Below are positions 21,621 to 34,200 of a DNA stretch of 64,000 bases, piece by piece. Position 1 is the stretch's first letter; every line of letters starts with the position of its first letter. This DNA comes from Megascapheus bottae (taxonomy: Eukaryota > Chordata > Mammalia > Rodentia > Geomyidae). The position numbers and the translations under genes were made by a program. A model generated the notes under the pieces. It did no database searches. It saw only the letters and a list, made by a program, of their open reading frames with translations, and had not been told where the DNA came from. Location: positions 496,001-560,000 of the forward strand of contig JANJXV010000013.1 of the NCBI GenBank assembly GCA_024803745.1. The letters run 5' to 3'.

Positions 21621-22086
21621 AAAAAATCCACTACCATTTCACAGATCAGCTGATCCAGTCAAGGCTCTCCAAGCCTTGATGTTCTGTTTGAAAGATTTTT
21701 TTTTGTTCATCTGATCCAATTCAACCTCCTTCTGGCATTTGAAATGTCAACCTTGTTTTAGGTCTCCAAGGTAACTTGTTGCTTTGATCAATATTGAACA
21801 CTTGGCTTTTTTTCATGTAATATTTATCTTTAATTACCTTAAGTCTTATGGCCACATCATTTACAATCCCTTTCTCTAAGAAATTTGCAGAAAGCACCAC
21901 AATCACACATACACAGTAGTTCCACCATTTTGTGTTTCTGAATAGCTGCATAAAGAAAATCCTGAATTGTAATTTTGTCTTAGTAAAAAATTAAAAATAA
22001 ACTCGGTATTGTATCTATCATGGTCTCTTTTACAAGCATCCGAACTTAACAGACCAACTATAAAATGTGACAAGTTTTAAATATTT

Positions 22087-22619
22087 TTTATTTGACATTT
22101 ATACATAATCCACACTAAAATGCCTTTCAATAAGTAAAAGGCAGTTTTCAGAAATGGGGAATTCTAATTAAATTGGTATAGTCAAGACCAGAAATATAGA
22201 CATTGCCTCATCTTCAGTCATTGCCTCTAACAGGCTAATGATCACATATTCAAACAGGTTAATTTTTCTTGATGCTGAAACAGGAAAGGGATTTTTCCAG
22301 TATTTAAAGATGTTCTCATAATTAGCTATATAAATCTGACTAGAAAACCAATCTTTGACACAGGTGAAGGTATTAATCCATATTCTGCTGAAAAATTGAA
22401 CATTAGTAAGTCCAATCATATCACAAAATAGGGGTTTGGGGGAGGGAATCTTTTAAAGATCATAACCACAAGCCAGTTTTACTTAAATCGGGACTCTCCA
22501 AAAATATTCTGTCAGCCATTAATGATTTGAAATCTGATTATCAGAAATCAATTGAATTATGGTACACATTAAAAAGCCATGAGACATTTGTTTTGCAATA
22601 AATAGATAAGGCAGTGCTA
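22087..22619 (-). pseudogene. CYCS: 3' UTR portion of the CYCS retrocopy
   Basis: After the TAA the minus strand continues with CYCS 3' UTR-like sequence (ACTGCCTTATCTATTTATTG, ATGTCTCATGGCTTTTTAATG, GGCTGACAGAATATTTT). It probably ends near an AATAAA at 22087-22092 followed by A-rich DNA. The identification of the last 300 bases is less sure than that of the first 200. Confidence 0.65.
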
Positions 22620-22937
22620 TTACTCATTTGTAGCTTTTTTGAGATAAGCTATAAAATCTGCCCTTTCTCCCTTCTTCTTAATGCCAGCGAAGATCATTTT
22701 TGTTGCAGGGATGTACTTTTTGGAATTCTCCAAGGACTCCATCAGTGTATCCTCTCCCCAGGTCTTGCCTTTGTTCTTGTTGGCATCTGTGTAAGACTAC
22801 CCAGGTGATTGGCCTGTCTTCCGACCAAACAGACCATGGAGGCTAGGACTAGTTTTGTGCTTGCCTCCCTTTTCAACAGCGTGGCACTGGGCACACTTCT
22901 GAACAAAAATCTTCTTGCCTTTTTCAACACCACCCAT
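22620..22937 (-). pseudogene. CYCS: Processed cytochrome c (CYCS) pseudogene
   Basis: The frame is 106 codons from ATG to TAA with no insertion or deletion, the exact length of somatic cytochrome c (105 residues). It keeps the haem-attachment motif CAQCH, the axial Met in [16 protein letters not shown] and the C-terminus AYLKKATNE. One in-frame TAG at 22797-22799 replaces Phe47 (in PGFSYTDAN), so a full protein cannot be made. Several missense changes are visible (GPNLHG to SPSLHG, PGTK to PATK, EYLENP to ESLENS). No introns are present. CYCS-like 5' UTR (to about 23010) and 3' UTR (from about 22087) flank it, as expected for an L1-mediated mRNA copy. A functional parental CYCS should be elsewhere in the genome. 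Confidence 0.93.
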
Positions 22938-23304
22938 TTTAAATTCACTCTCTTTCTGCTACCACAGGGAGGACACCGGATACGAAGGCAGACATCCCGT
23001 TCTCTCGAACACTTGGATTTTTAAAAACAGCTCTATTATAATTTGATCTGAGGAAGGAAAAAACTGGGAGAAAATGAGGGAGGAGGCAACACTGTTCAAA
23101 AAGAAATGTACTCAATACCTGAGTGATGTAACCGCAATGCCTCTGTACACCACCTTTATAATTTAAAAAACAGAGTAAAAATAAAAGAATTTGATCTGAA
23201 CTTGGCACAGTTAGATGGAAGCGCAAGGTCACAGTCACTCTGCACACAGGAATGATCCTTTAAGGCTATGTTTCTCTTTCTTCCTTTCCTTGTCCTTTCT
23301 TTTC

Positions 23305-24293
23305 TTTCTTTTTGTGGGTCGTGGGGCTTGAACTGTGCTTAGGTACTCTCTCTGAGCTCTTCAGCTCAAGGCTACTGCCCTACCCTTGAGCCACTTTGCC
23401 CGGCTGAGGCTATGTGTCTTCTAGAAATAGCAATGTCATAGAGTGGCCTAAAAGAGTTGGTTGCTCCAGGGTCACTTTCTTTGCCATCACACGGGTGTGA
23501 CTACTGTCACATAACAGGGCACCCAGTGACGCCAGGAGCATGGCCTAGTGGTAGAGTGTTTGCATAGCATGCATGAAGCCCTGGGTTTGCACCACATACA
23601 CAGAAAAAGACGGAAAAGGTGCTGTGGCTCAAGTGGTAGAGCTCTAGCCTTGAGAAAGCCCAAGGACAGTGCATAGGCCCTGAGTTCAAGCCCCAGGACT
23701 GGCAAAAAAAAAAAGGAGAGAGAGAGAAAAAAAGAAGGGTACTAAAAAAGATGTCATAAACTTGCCTGGGTTCCTACAGTGGTCATTTCCCCATACCCTG
23801 GACAGCCAGTACTTCCCAGACTCTGCTCTTCAGCCTGATGCACTTCTTCTCTCCCTCCTTCTCCCTTCCTCCCTCCCTCCCTCCCTTCTACTGGTGCTGG
23901 CTTCAAACCATGATCCTCACTCAGATCTCATCCTTCTTAGTGGCTAGGATTACAGTCATTTGTGGTCAGAGCAGAGCTTGTATTATAGTTAATTAATATA
24001 AAAATGTCTCCAACGTATCACCTAGATACCCTCTCCCCCCTTTATTTGGATACCAGTTTCTTTTTACTATTGGTGAGGTGGTTTGCTCTCCTTCAGGGAA
24101 AACTCTTCATGGCTTATTAGCAATAACAAAAAGATGGAAGTGTCCTGTGACATCTTTGTCAGGAAACACATAAAAATAAGTAGATGAGGCAGACACTGGT
24201 GGCTCGTGTCTGTAAATCCCAGCTATTCACGAGGCTGAGATCTGAGGATTGGGGTTCAAAGCCAGCCTGGGCACTGAAGTCCTTGAGACTCAT
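23305..24293. repeat. SINE fragments downstream of FOLH1
   Basis: B minus tail 23305-23406; A plus 23531-23716; B minus head 23885-23956; B plus head 24186-24293. No gene was seen. Confidence 0.7.
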
Positions 24294-24529
24294 CAAGTAA
24301 ATGTTAGTATATCAAAAAACTATTCTCCTCTGTATTAATACTGAATTAAAATTTTCAAGCTTGGAATAACATTCTACGATTATGAAATATAGTGTCCAAT
24401 TTTCTTTTAGAAACCATAGAGAAGGATATATATGTATATATACACATATAACATAAACATGTACATACATATATGTGTCTACACATATTCACACACACAC
24501 ACACACAAAGATAGACATAATTTCCAGCT

Positions 24530-24535
24530 TTTATT
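24530..24535 (-). terminator. FOLH1: Candidate FOLH1 poly(A) signal AATAAA
   Basis: AATAAA on the minus strand lies about 70 bases past the FOLH1 stop. About 25-40 bases further downstream the transcript strand becomes a TG run (24490-24507), which could act as the GU-rich downstream element. This is inferred from motif and position only. Confidence 0.5.
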
Positions 24536-24604
24536 TTTACTTTCTCATCACATCCATTTAATGCACCCTCCTAAATCACTACAGAGAATTCTCTAAAAAT
24601 CCTC

Positions 24605-24794
24605 TCAGGCTACTTCACTCAAAGTTCCTGCTGCAGCCTGGACTGTAAAGGCTGCAATGGAAATCTGTCTCTTCACTTCTCTCCAGGCATTGATAGGATC
24701 TGCTTTACTTTTAATATCAAACAGAGCATCATAAATTCCTGGGAATGACTCTCCTGCGTACTTGTTGTGGCTGCTCGGCGCATAGATGATATGC
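24605..24794 (-). CDS. FOLH1: FOLH1 exon 19, C-terminus and stop (residues 688-750)
   Basis: This is 190 coding bases after acceptor TTTCCACAG. It starts [19 protein letters not shown], including K699 and Y700, which hold the substrate glutamate. It ends [10 protein letters not shown] followed by TGA at 24605-24607. The product ends at exactly residue 750 when numbered on the human protein. The 3' UTR continues toward lower coordinates. Confidence 0.96.
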
Positions 24795-27700
24795 CTGTGG
24801 AAAAATAATTTGCTCCATGTTAGTTGTGCAAGTATGCAAGAGAAAAAAGCACTCTACAATGCTGGGCTGTATAGATAAGACTTCATTTGATTATTTGAAT
24901 AGGGTACTTGTCAACTGACTTTCCCAACTGGATAACTGTCAAAGACTGGAATATGAAATATGTATGAAAATACATGTTTTCACTTTATTGAGGGAGAGAG
25001 CCAGGGTTGGGGCTTAGACTCAGGGCCTAGGTGCTATTCCTAAGCTCCACTTCTAACATTTTTTGTGGTTAGTTGGAAATAAAAGCCTCATGGACTTTTC
25101 CTGAAATCCTCAGATCTTGGTCTCCTGAGTTGCTGCTGGAAGTATAGGCATGAGCCACTGGAGCTTGGCCATATTTTTCTTTAAATGAATAATTCAAAAT
25201 GATTATCTGGAATGGAACATCCTTATAAAGAATTACTTGTACTTATTATTGAACCAGACCTACAATATTGATATTAAAATTTCACAGAGGAAGAACTTGA
25301 GATCTGAGACTTTTGTGTGTTTGTTATTTGTCATGGGGTTTGAACTCAGGGCCTGAGCTCTGTCCCTGAGCTTTTGTGCTCAAGGCTAACACTCTACCAC
25401 TTTGAGTCACAGCTTCACTTCCAGTTTTAGGATGGTTAGTTTGAGATAAGAGTCTCATGGACTTTTCTGCCAGGCTTCAAACCATGATCCTCAGTTCTTA
25501 AGTCTCCTGAGAAGTTATGATTACAGGTGTGAGCCACTGGCACCTGGCTTGAGATCTGAGAATTTAACTGCCTACGTCGATTGTCTCAATGAATGCTGCA
25601 AAGAAGGGCTGATTTTGACTCTACTTAAATATATCTCCTGAAATTCAGTCCAACTACGAATGCTGAGGTCCTTTTTGTCAACCTACAACCCGGGGGGCTG
25701 TTCCTGCACTTTAGAAGAGTCACACAAACATACTAGAATGCTGAAGCCATATCACTAAGAATCATTGACAATTTTGTGCTATTACACATGATCTAGGTAG
25801 AAGATTGTGTAATTGATGGAGCTATACTTGTCCTAGAACAGAAGTTTCATAGTAAGCAGACAAAAAAGAATCACAAGCATGTTGCCCTGACAACCAGTCA
25901 ATCCATTCAGATGATGCCTTCATGCCCAAGGCTTATCTCTACACAGAAAGCAGGAGCTATTTGTTGATTGATCATCTAATTCATTATATAATACCTAGTA
26001 GGATCAACCTAGTACCTGTGGTATTGATCAGAAATAAGCACACTTGTCAAAACTTAAACAAAAGGGCTGGAAAGGTAGCTCAGTAACAGTGTTTGCCATG
26101 TGTAAACAAAGTTAGTCGTTCAGTTTTTTTATGTGGATAAAACCTTTAAATGTCAATGTTATGTAAGTAAAAAAAATTACAGACATTGCACTGATTTGAT
26201 TCCCTATGTATATACAAAGACATATGTTAAAGATAGGAATATGGGACCAGGAATGTAGATAAAACAACACTTCTACATTTGGCCGATGGTATTACAGTTC
26301 TCTTTCAGCTTTTTTTTGCTCAGGGATGGCATGCACTCTAATTGGAGATGAAAGTTTCTTGAATTTGTGTGCCTAGGCTGGCTTAGAACTGTAACTGTAA
26401 CCCTTAGATCTCAGTATTCTAGTAAGTGGCAATGGCAGAGAGAGTCAACAGCTTAGGAACCTTTGTGGGTTTTTTATGTAGGACTCTCTTGTAAACTTCC
26501 AAAAATACACATATTCTTTATAATTACAATAGAAAAATTAGAAAAAGACATATAAAAATCATATATAAAAACAATATCACATATTTATCATTTATTACAT
26601 ATTTTGAAATACACAAAAGAGGTAAAACTATTTGTGGGCAAGAAATCAACTATAACATTTCCCATAATGTAGAAGAATTTATAAAAGTCACATGAGAGTG
26701 ATTTTCCTATAGAAAGAGAGTTTCTTACCTGTAGAAAGGCCGATCTGGTAACCCCAAAGGATCAATGAATGCACGTTCTAAAAACATCAGTTGATCATTC
26801 ATAATTCTCAATAATATTGGGCTAAAAAGAAAATAGTTATAGTTATATCATTATGAAAATATGTATATGCCAAAGCAAATATATATACATATGTATAATA
26901 TGTATATATATATATTTTTGGTTGGTGTGGGGCTTGAACTCTGGGCCTGGGTGCTGTCCCTGAGCTCTTCAGCTCAAGGCTACTACCCTACCCCTTGAGC
27001 CACAGTGCACTTCCCATTTTCTAGTGGTTAATTTGGAAATAAGAGTCACATGGACTTTAGTGCCTGGCTGGCTTTGTACTGTGATCCTCAGATCTCAGTC
27101 TTTTGAGTAGCTAGGATTACAGGTGTGAGCCACAGTACCCAGCTAAGCAAATTTTTTTTTCACCAGCTTAGGCTCAGGGCCTGAGCACTATCTTTAGGTT
27201 TTTCTCAAGGCTAGAGCTCTACTTCTTGAGCCATAGCACCACTTCTGGCTCTTTTCTATGTATGTGGTGCCAAGGAGTCGAACCCAGGTCTTTGTGCATG
27301 CTAGGCAAGCACTCTACCACTAGCCTTCAAATAATTTTTTAAGTGAAATTCATTACTATTTTAAAATCATATGCAAATCAAGAAATGGAGCAGTGGCTCA
27401 AGACAGAGTGCTAGCCCGGAGCAACCTACAATAATTATCACATTGTTAAATCTTATAAGATTATTCTGCTAATGCTCATAAAATTCCACTTCAAGTGGCT
27501 AGTGGCAATGGAAAAATGGTAAAAATGTTTATGTTCATTAAAATAGTGAATTGAAAAACTGGGTTATATAATTGTAAGAAGTTTTCAGTTCAGGGACTGT
27601 AATAGTCTGCTTATAAAAGTATTATCAATGCCAAAGTGAGATCATCTATTAATGCAAGTAAAGTGCTGGTAAATTATAAACACTTGCCAGATAAGAAAAC

Positions 27701-30700
27701 TCATTAATATTTTTTGTTGGTGGTACTGGCCTTTTTTGTGTGTCCCAGAAGCTATTCTTGACTCAGGGACTAGGAGAGTTCCTGAGCTTCTGTGCTCAAG
27801 GCTAACAGTCTACCACTTGAGGCAAACAGCTCAACTTCTAGCCTTTTTTTTTGCCAGTCTTGGGGCTTGAGCTCAGGGCCTGAGCACTGTCCTTGTGTTT
27901 TCTCAAGGCTAGAGCTCTACCACTTGAGCCACAGCACCACTTCTGGCTTTTTCTATATATGTGGTACCAAGGAATCGAACCCAGGTCTTCATGTATGCTA
28001 AGCAAGCACTCTACCACTAGGCCAAACTCCCCAGTTTTCACTTTTAGGGTGTTAACTGGAGATAGAGTTTCTGTCTTTGCAGTCTTAGAAATGCCTTTGT
28101 CAGATTGCAGCCTCTTGAATAGCTAGGATTTCATGAGTGAGCCACTGGCTCCAGACTTTTGAAGTCAGCACCTTGTACTGAGCCAAACCACTCCTATTTT
28201 TTTTCCTCACTGGTTATTTTTTTTTTCCAGTCTTGGGGCTTGAACTCAGGGCCTGAGCCTTCTCAGGGCCTTGGGCTTTCTCAAGGGTAGAGCTCAACCA
28301 CTTGAGACATAGCACCACTTCTGGCTTTTTCCATGTATGTGGTACCAAGAAATCAAACCTGGGTCTTCATGCATGCTAGGCAAGCACTCTAATACTAGGC
28401 TACACTCCTGCCCCTCCCTCCCCCGCACTGATTATTCTGAAGTCTTACTTTTTGCCTAGCTCTCTGAGAGAACCATAACCGACCTATTTTATACTTTCTG
28501 ATGTAGCCAGTATGATATACATGGGCTGCCATAACTAATTATGAGAGAAGAATTCTTACATGTATGCCTTAGCTGACCTTAAGTCATTATCTTCTACTTC
28601 ATATATACTACTACATACAAATTGGAGGTATTCTCTTCTTGTTATTAGACATAATCCTATCATGATCACAAGAAATAGTGTTTACTTCATTTATTTATTT
28701 ATTTATTTTTTAAAGTTTTTTGCCAGTCCTGGGCTTGAGAAAGTCAACATTCAGTTTAATTTCCTTATTTAGAGTTGACTGTATTAAATACTGGTGTTTC
28801 TGAATTTTAAATAGCATACTAAAGAGAATTCATTCACTTTTGTTTAACCCCTTTGAACAATTAACATATGTTAACAAATGAATGACAAGAATGTGAGAGT
28901 CTTTTCTCAGAGGTAGATACTAGTGGAAGTAGGGAGGCAGAAAGCTCGGCCGGAAAGAAGTAAAAAAGTGGAATTCACATATGGACACTGGTGGCTCATG
29001 CCTGTAATCCTAGACATTCAGGAGGCTGAAATTTGAGGAAGGTGGTTTGAAGCCAGCCTGGGCAGGAAAGTTCCTGAGAATTTTATCTCCAATGAAGCAC
29101 CAAAATATCTGTGGCTAAAGTGGTAAAATACTAGCCTTGAGCAAAAAAGCTCCAGGATGGTGCCTATGCCCTGAGTTCAAATAACAGGACTAGCATGAAT
29201 AAAGAAAAAAGAAGCCAGGTGCGGTGGCTCATACCTACAATCCTAACTACTCAGGAAGCTGAGATCTAAGGATCTCAGTTCAAAGCCAGCTGGGGCACCT
29301 CAAGAACATGAGACTCTTATCTCCAATTAACCAGTAGAAAACAGGACGTGGGGCTGAGGCTCAAGGGGTAGGGTGGTAGCCTTGAGCTGAAGGGCTCAGG
29401 GACAGTGCCCAGGCCAGAGTTCAAGCCCCATGACCCACTCCTAAAAAAAAAATAAAGAAGAAAGACTGCCCACGGGAATGGAGAGGGTAAAAAAGGTGAA
29501 TGTAGGTATTGTTGAAATACTTTACGTATACATGTGTGAAAGTTGAAAAATGAATCTTGTTGAGATTTGTTTGGGAAGAAGAAGGAAGATATGGAAATGA
29601 TAAAAGGGAATATTAATTAAGGCACTGTATACATATGTGTACATGTCAAAATGAAACATGTTTGTGTAACTAATTGATGCTAAAAAATGTAGGACAAAAG
29701 ACAAATTCCTTATAAAATCCAGAGAAAAATATAAAATAAGGTGCAGACTTACTTTCAAATATATAAACAGTAACCCGGAGCTCAAAGCATTACATACAAA
29801 CCTCATAAAAGGCATTTTATATTTCTGAGGAATAAACCAATTTCTCTTTTTCCCCTTGGGATGTTCTTGGTATATGTTACTGCTCCTATTTTTTTTTTTT
29901 TGACACAGTCATTCCTGGGCTTGAGATCAGGGCTTGAACACTGTCCTTGGACTTTCTCAAGGGTAGGACTCTACCACTTGAGCCTCAGCGCCACTTCTGG
30001 CTTTTTTCTATGTATGTGGGACCGAGGAATTGAACCCAGATTTTCATGCATGCTAGGCACGAGGCCAAACTCCTGGCCCCCTTTCCCTTTTTTTAATTTT
30101 TTTTGGTGTTGATAAGGGAACTTGAAGTGCTCTACCACTTGAGCTACAGCTCCACTTCTGACCTTGTTTTCAAAAATTAATTGGAGATAATAGCTTCACA
30201 AGCTTTCCTGCCCAAGCTGGCTTTGAACCTTGATCATCAGATCTTAGCTTTCTGAGAAGCTAAGATTATAGGCAAGAGCCATTAGTGCCAAGCCACATCT
30301 AGTTTTTGGGCTGTTAATTGAAATTGAAAAGTCTCTCTGAGTTTGCTTGAGCTGGTTTCAAAGTGTGATCCTAAAATCTCAGGCTCGCCAGGCAACACGG
30401 TGGCTCATGCTTGTAATCCTAATTACTCAGGAGGCTGAGATGGGAGGATCACAGTTCAAAGCCAGCCTGGGCACTAAAGATCGAGAGACTCTTTTTTTTT
30501 TTTTTTTTGTGGGTCATGGGGCTTGAACTCAACTGCTCAACCAGGCTCTTTGTGCAGGCTAGGCAAGCACTCTACCATTAGTTCAAACTCCCAGCCCCTA
30601 GGCACTAGTTTTTTAATGCTACTTTTTCCTGGCTGTTAATGCATAATAGATGTAATGAAATTTAACTGCTTTTATCTCTTTCTGGCCTGGACATTGTCCC

Positions 30701-31263
30701 TGAGTGCTTCAGCTCAAGGCTATCACCTTACCCCTGAATCACAGCCCTACCTCCCCTTTCCTAGTGACTAACTGGAGATAAGCATGTCTTGTTTTTCTTT
30801 TTTCTTTTCTTTTTTCCTTTTTGCCAGTCCTGGGCTTGAGCTCAGGGCCTGAGCACTGTCCTTGGACTTTCTCAAGGCTAGAGATCTACCACTTGAGCTT
30901 CAGCACTACTTCTGGCTTTTTCTTTTCTATGTATGTGGTACCAAGGAATCAAACCCGGGTCTTCATGCATGCTAGGCAAGCACTCTACTACTAGGCCAAA
31001 CTCCTAGCCTGCATGTCTCCTGCATGTCTCGTTCTTTAGTGTCCAGATGGCTTTGAACCGTGATCCTCAGATCTCAGCCTCCTGAGTAGCTTGGATTACA
31101 GGCATGAGCCACCACATCCAGCTTACCTTTATTTTTGAAATGGGGGAAATCACAATTGCTCTTTTCTTTGGTTGGTTTGAACTCTCATACTCCTGAATTC
31201 TACTTCAGAGTAATTGGGGTTGCAGACATGAGTCAATAATGCTACCAAAGAGTAAATTCTCTT

Positions 31264-31294
<31 letters not shown>

Positions 31295-34200
31295 ACTGGG
31301 GCTTAAACTCAAGGCCTATGCTCTCATGTGGCTTTTTCACTCAAGGGTGCTTCTCTGTCACCTTTGCATAGCTCTACTTCCCACATTTGAGAGGTTAACT
31401 GGAGATAAAAGTTACATGGAGCTGGGTGCAGTTCATGGCCAGTCTGTGCAGAAAAGTCCATGAGACTCTTATCTCCAATTAATCATAGGAAAAGTAAAAA
31501 GAAAAGAAAATAAACAATAGGGTGGGACATTACTGTAGTCTTGGATTTGCTCACAGCTTGGCCATTATTTACCTGTGTCTGTTGTACTGATTTTAAGTCA
31601 AATAAAGCTGCCTGATGTCCCACAAAAAAAGAAGAAAGAACAAAAAAGAAAAATTAAAACATCATGTGAACTTTACTGCTTAGCTGGCTTTGAACATTGA
31701 TCTTCAGAGCTCAGCCTCCTGAATAGCTATGATAACAGGTATGAGCCACCAACCCCAGCTACATAATAATTCTCTCCCTATACACATATATTACACTGTT
31801 TATATAAATGTATATATATGATAATATATTATTGGGAATTGGACTGAGGGTCTCATTCTTGCTATCTAGGTGCTATACTGAAGAGCGGTAAACTGACTGT
31901 AGGTAGACTGAATCCATCTTGCTAAAACAGCCTCCATTCTGTAAGAGTTATTAAGTTCTGAGAAATCCTGTAACTGCCTCTTCTCAGGAGAACTGCAAGA
32001 TGCTCCATCAGAGAGCTAGCAAGGACATTCACAGGTAATCTCTAGGACAGGAGCTTGTTCCACAGCTAGCAAGGACACCTAAAACTAAAGTTCTGTGGGA
32101 AACCATAACATCAGAACCGATAAGAAACTGAGGAATGTCTCTATGTAAAAGTTAACTAAAACATGAGGCTGTGAGAATAAAAACTAAAACTTGTTTACTC
32201 TGTACTATAAAAGCTGTGCTAATTCTGTACCTGTGGCCTCCAAGTGTCACTAGTTTCTAGGGTGCGGGAGACCAAGCTCGAGCTTGCTAATAAATGGCTC
32301 TTTGTTGCCTGCATTGGTCGTGGACTCTGGTGGTCTTTCAGGGGGATTGGGAACTTTGGGCACAACAGTATCACTTGAGCCACACCTCTTTTTCTTTTCC
32401 CTTTTAGTCCTGGAGCCTCAATTTAGGGCCTGGGCTCTGTCCCTGAGCTTCTTTGTGCTCAAGACTAGCACTCTACCACTTGAGCCACAGCACTACTTCC
32501 AGCTTTCTGTGGGTAGTTTTACTGGAAATAACAGTTTCCTAGCTGGGCGCAGTTGCTTACACCTGTAGCCTATAACCCTAGCAACTCAGGAGGCTGAGAT
32601 CTGAGGATCAAGGTTCAAAGCCAGCCCAGGCACTAAAGGACCCGAGATTCTTTTTTTTCCCCATATATTTTTATTGTAATTAATAGAAGGGTTACATTAT
32701 ATTCACTGATAGAGGGTGCATTACTTCACATATATTGATGCCCTTTCTCATGTCTTGGTCCCCATTTGCCTCCCCCACCCCCGCCCCTCATCTTGTTTTC
32801 CCCCTTCCCTATCACAATAACATGTCTAGTACATGAAAGATACTCACCCTGAAAATTCTACAGTAAAAAAATTACTATACATGAAATAACATGTTTCACT
32901 TCAAAAGTATATACAAATACTATGACTGAAATCAAGATTAAATAAACGTTTTTCCTTTCCTATTAAACTCTGGTTCAAATTACATGTCTCATTTATAACA
33001 TTACACAGAAATGTTTAGCAGGTCTAAAATTAATGGCTTCACAATATCCCTTGGTGAGAATCTTTTATATTTTGTCACCTGAGTGGGAATGGGGGATCTC
33101 TGTGCAGATGTAATTGTTTCAAGAGGAGAGAGGAAGAAGTGTGCTATAGGAGCAGGAGAATGTAGTTGAAATGTGACAGTGAAAGACCAAAAGAAAATGA
33201 TAGGAAAAAACAAAACGGGTCACGGAATGGAGGACTTTTAATATAAAATGGGCATGTTTGATGCCTCAGTTATCTGTAAGGAGGGTGTGGGCCTTCTGCG
33301 CCACACAACTCTGACTCTTAAATGTTAGAAGACAGTGTTTGAGGGACTATGCATGAAAGGTCAGAGACAGAAAACAGCAAAGAAAACTTAGGAAGATATT
33401 TCAGTAAACAAAAGTGCCAATTCCAGCTGGACACTGGTGGCTCACGTCTGTAATCCTAGCTACTCAGGATGCTGAGATCTAAGGGTCAAGGTTCCAAGCT
33501 GGTTCAGACAGGAAAGTGCATGAGGCTCTTATCTCCAATGGACCACCAGAAAGTGGTGCTGTGGCTCAAGTGGTAGAGCCATACCCTTAAGCCCAAAAGC
33601 TCAGGACAGTGTTCAGGCCCTGAATTAAAGCCCCACGTGTAATTCCTTCCAATTATGCTTTTTACATACATAAATAAATGTAGTACATACTTGCTGTTGT
33701 CTATGGCTTGAAGTCTCTTGCTGAACTGAGAAGCAACTTCTGTAAAATTCTCTACTGCAGAAAACAGTGAATCTGAAATGGAATTGGAAACTATCAAAAG
33801 GATGTAAAATATAATTTCTAATCCAAATGAGATTGTACATGCTTGTAATGAAGCAGGAGTTTGATACCAGCAACATATCCAGAATCCATCAATAAAATAC
33901 ACAAAGAAGCAAACAAAATGACATAATTTATTCCTTCCTTCCTTCCTCCCCCCCCTTTCTTTCTTTCATTTTTGCCAGCCATGGGGCTTGAACTCAGGGC
34001 CTGGGAGCTGTCCTTGAGATTTCTCAAGGCTAGTGCTATACCATTTGAGCCACATCACCATTTCTGGCTTTTGCTGTGCATGCGGTACTATGGAATCGAA
34101 TCCAGGGCTTTGTGCATGCTAGGCAAGCACTCTACTACAAGGCCACACTCCCAGCCCAAGAACATAATTTTTAATGAAATTGTTTTATAGGTTAAAACAA

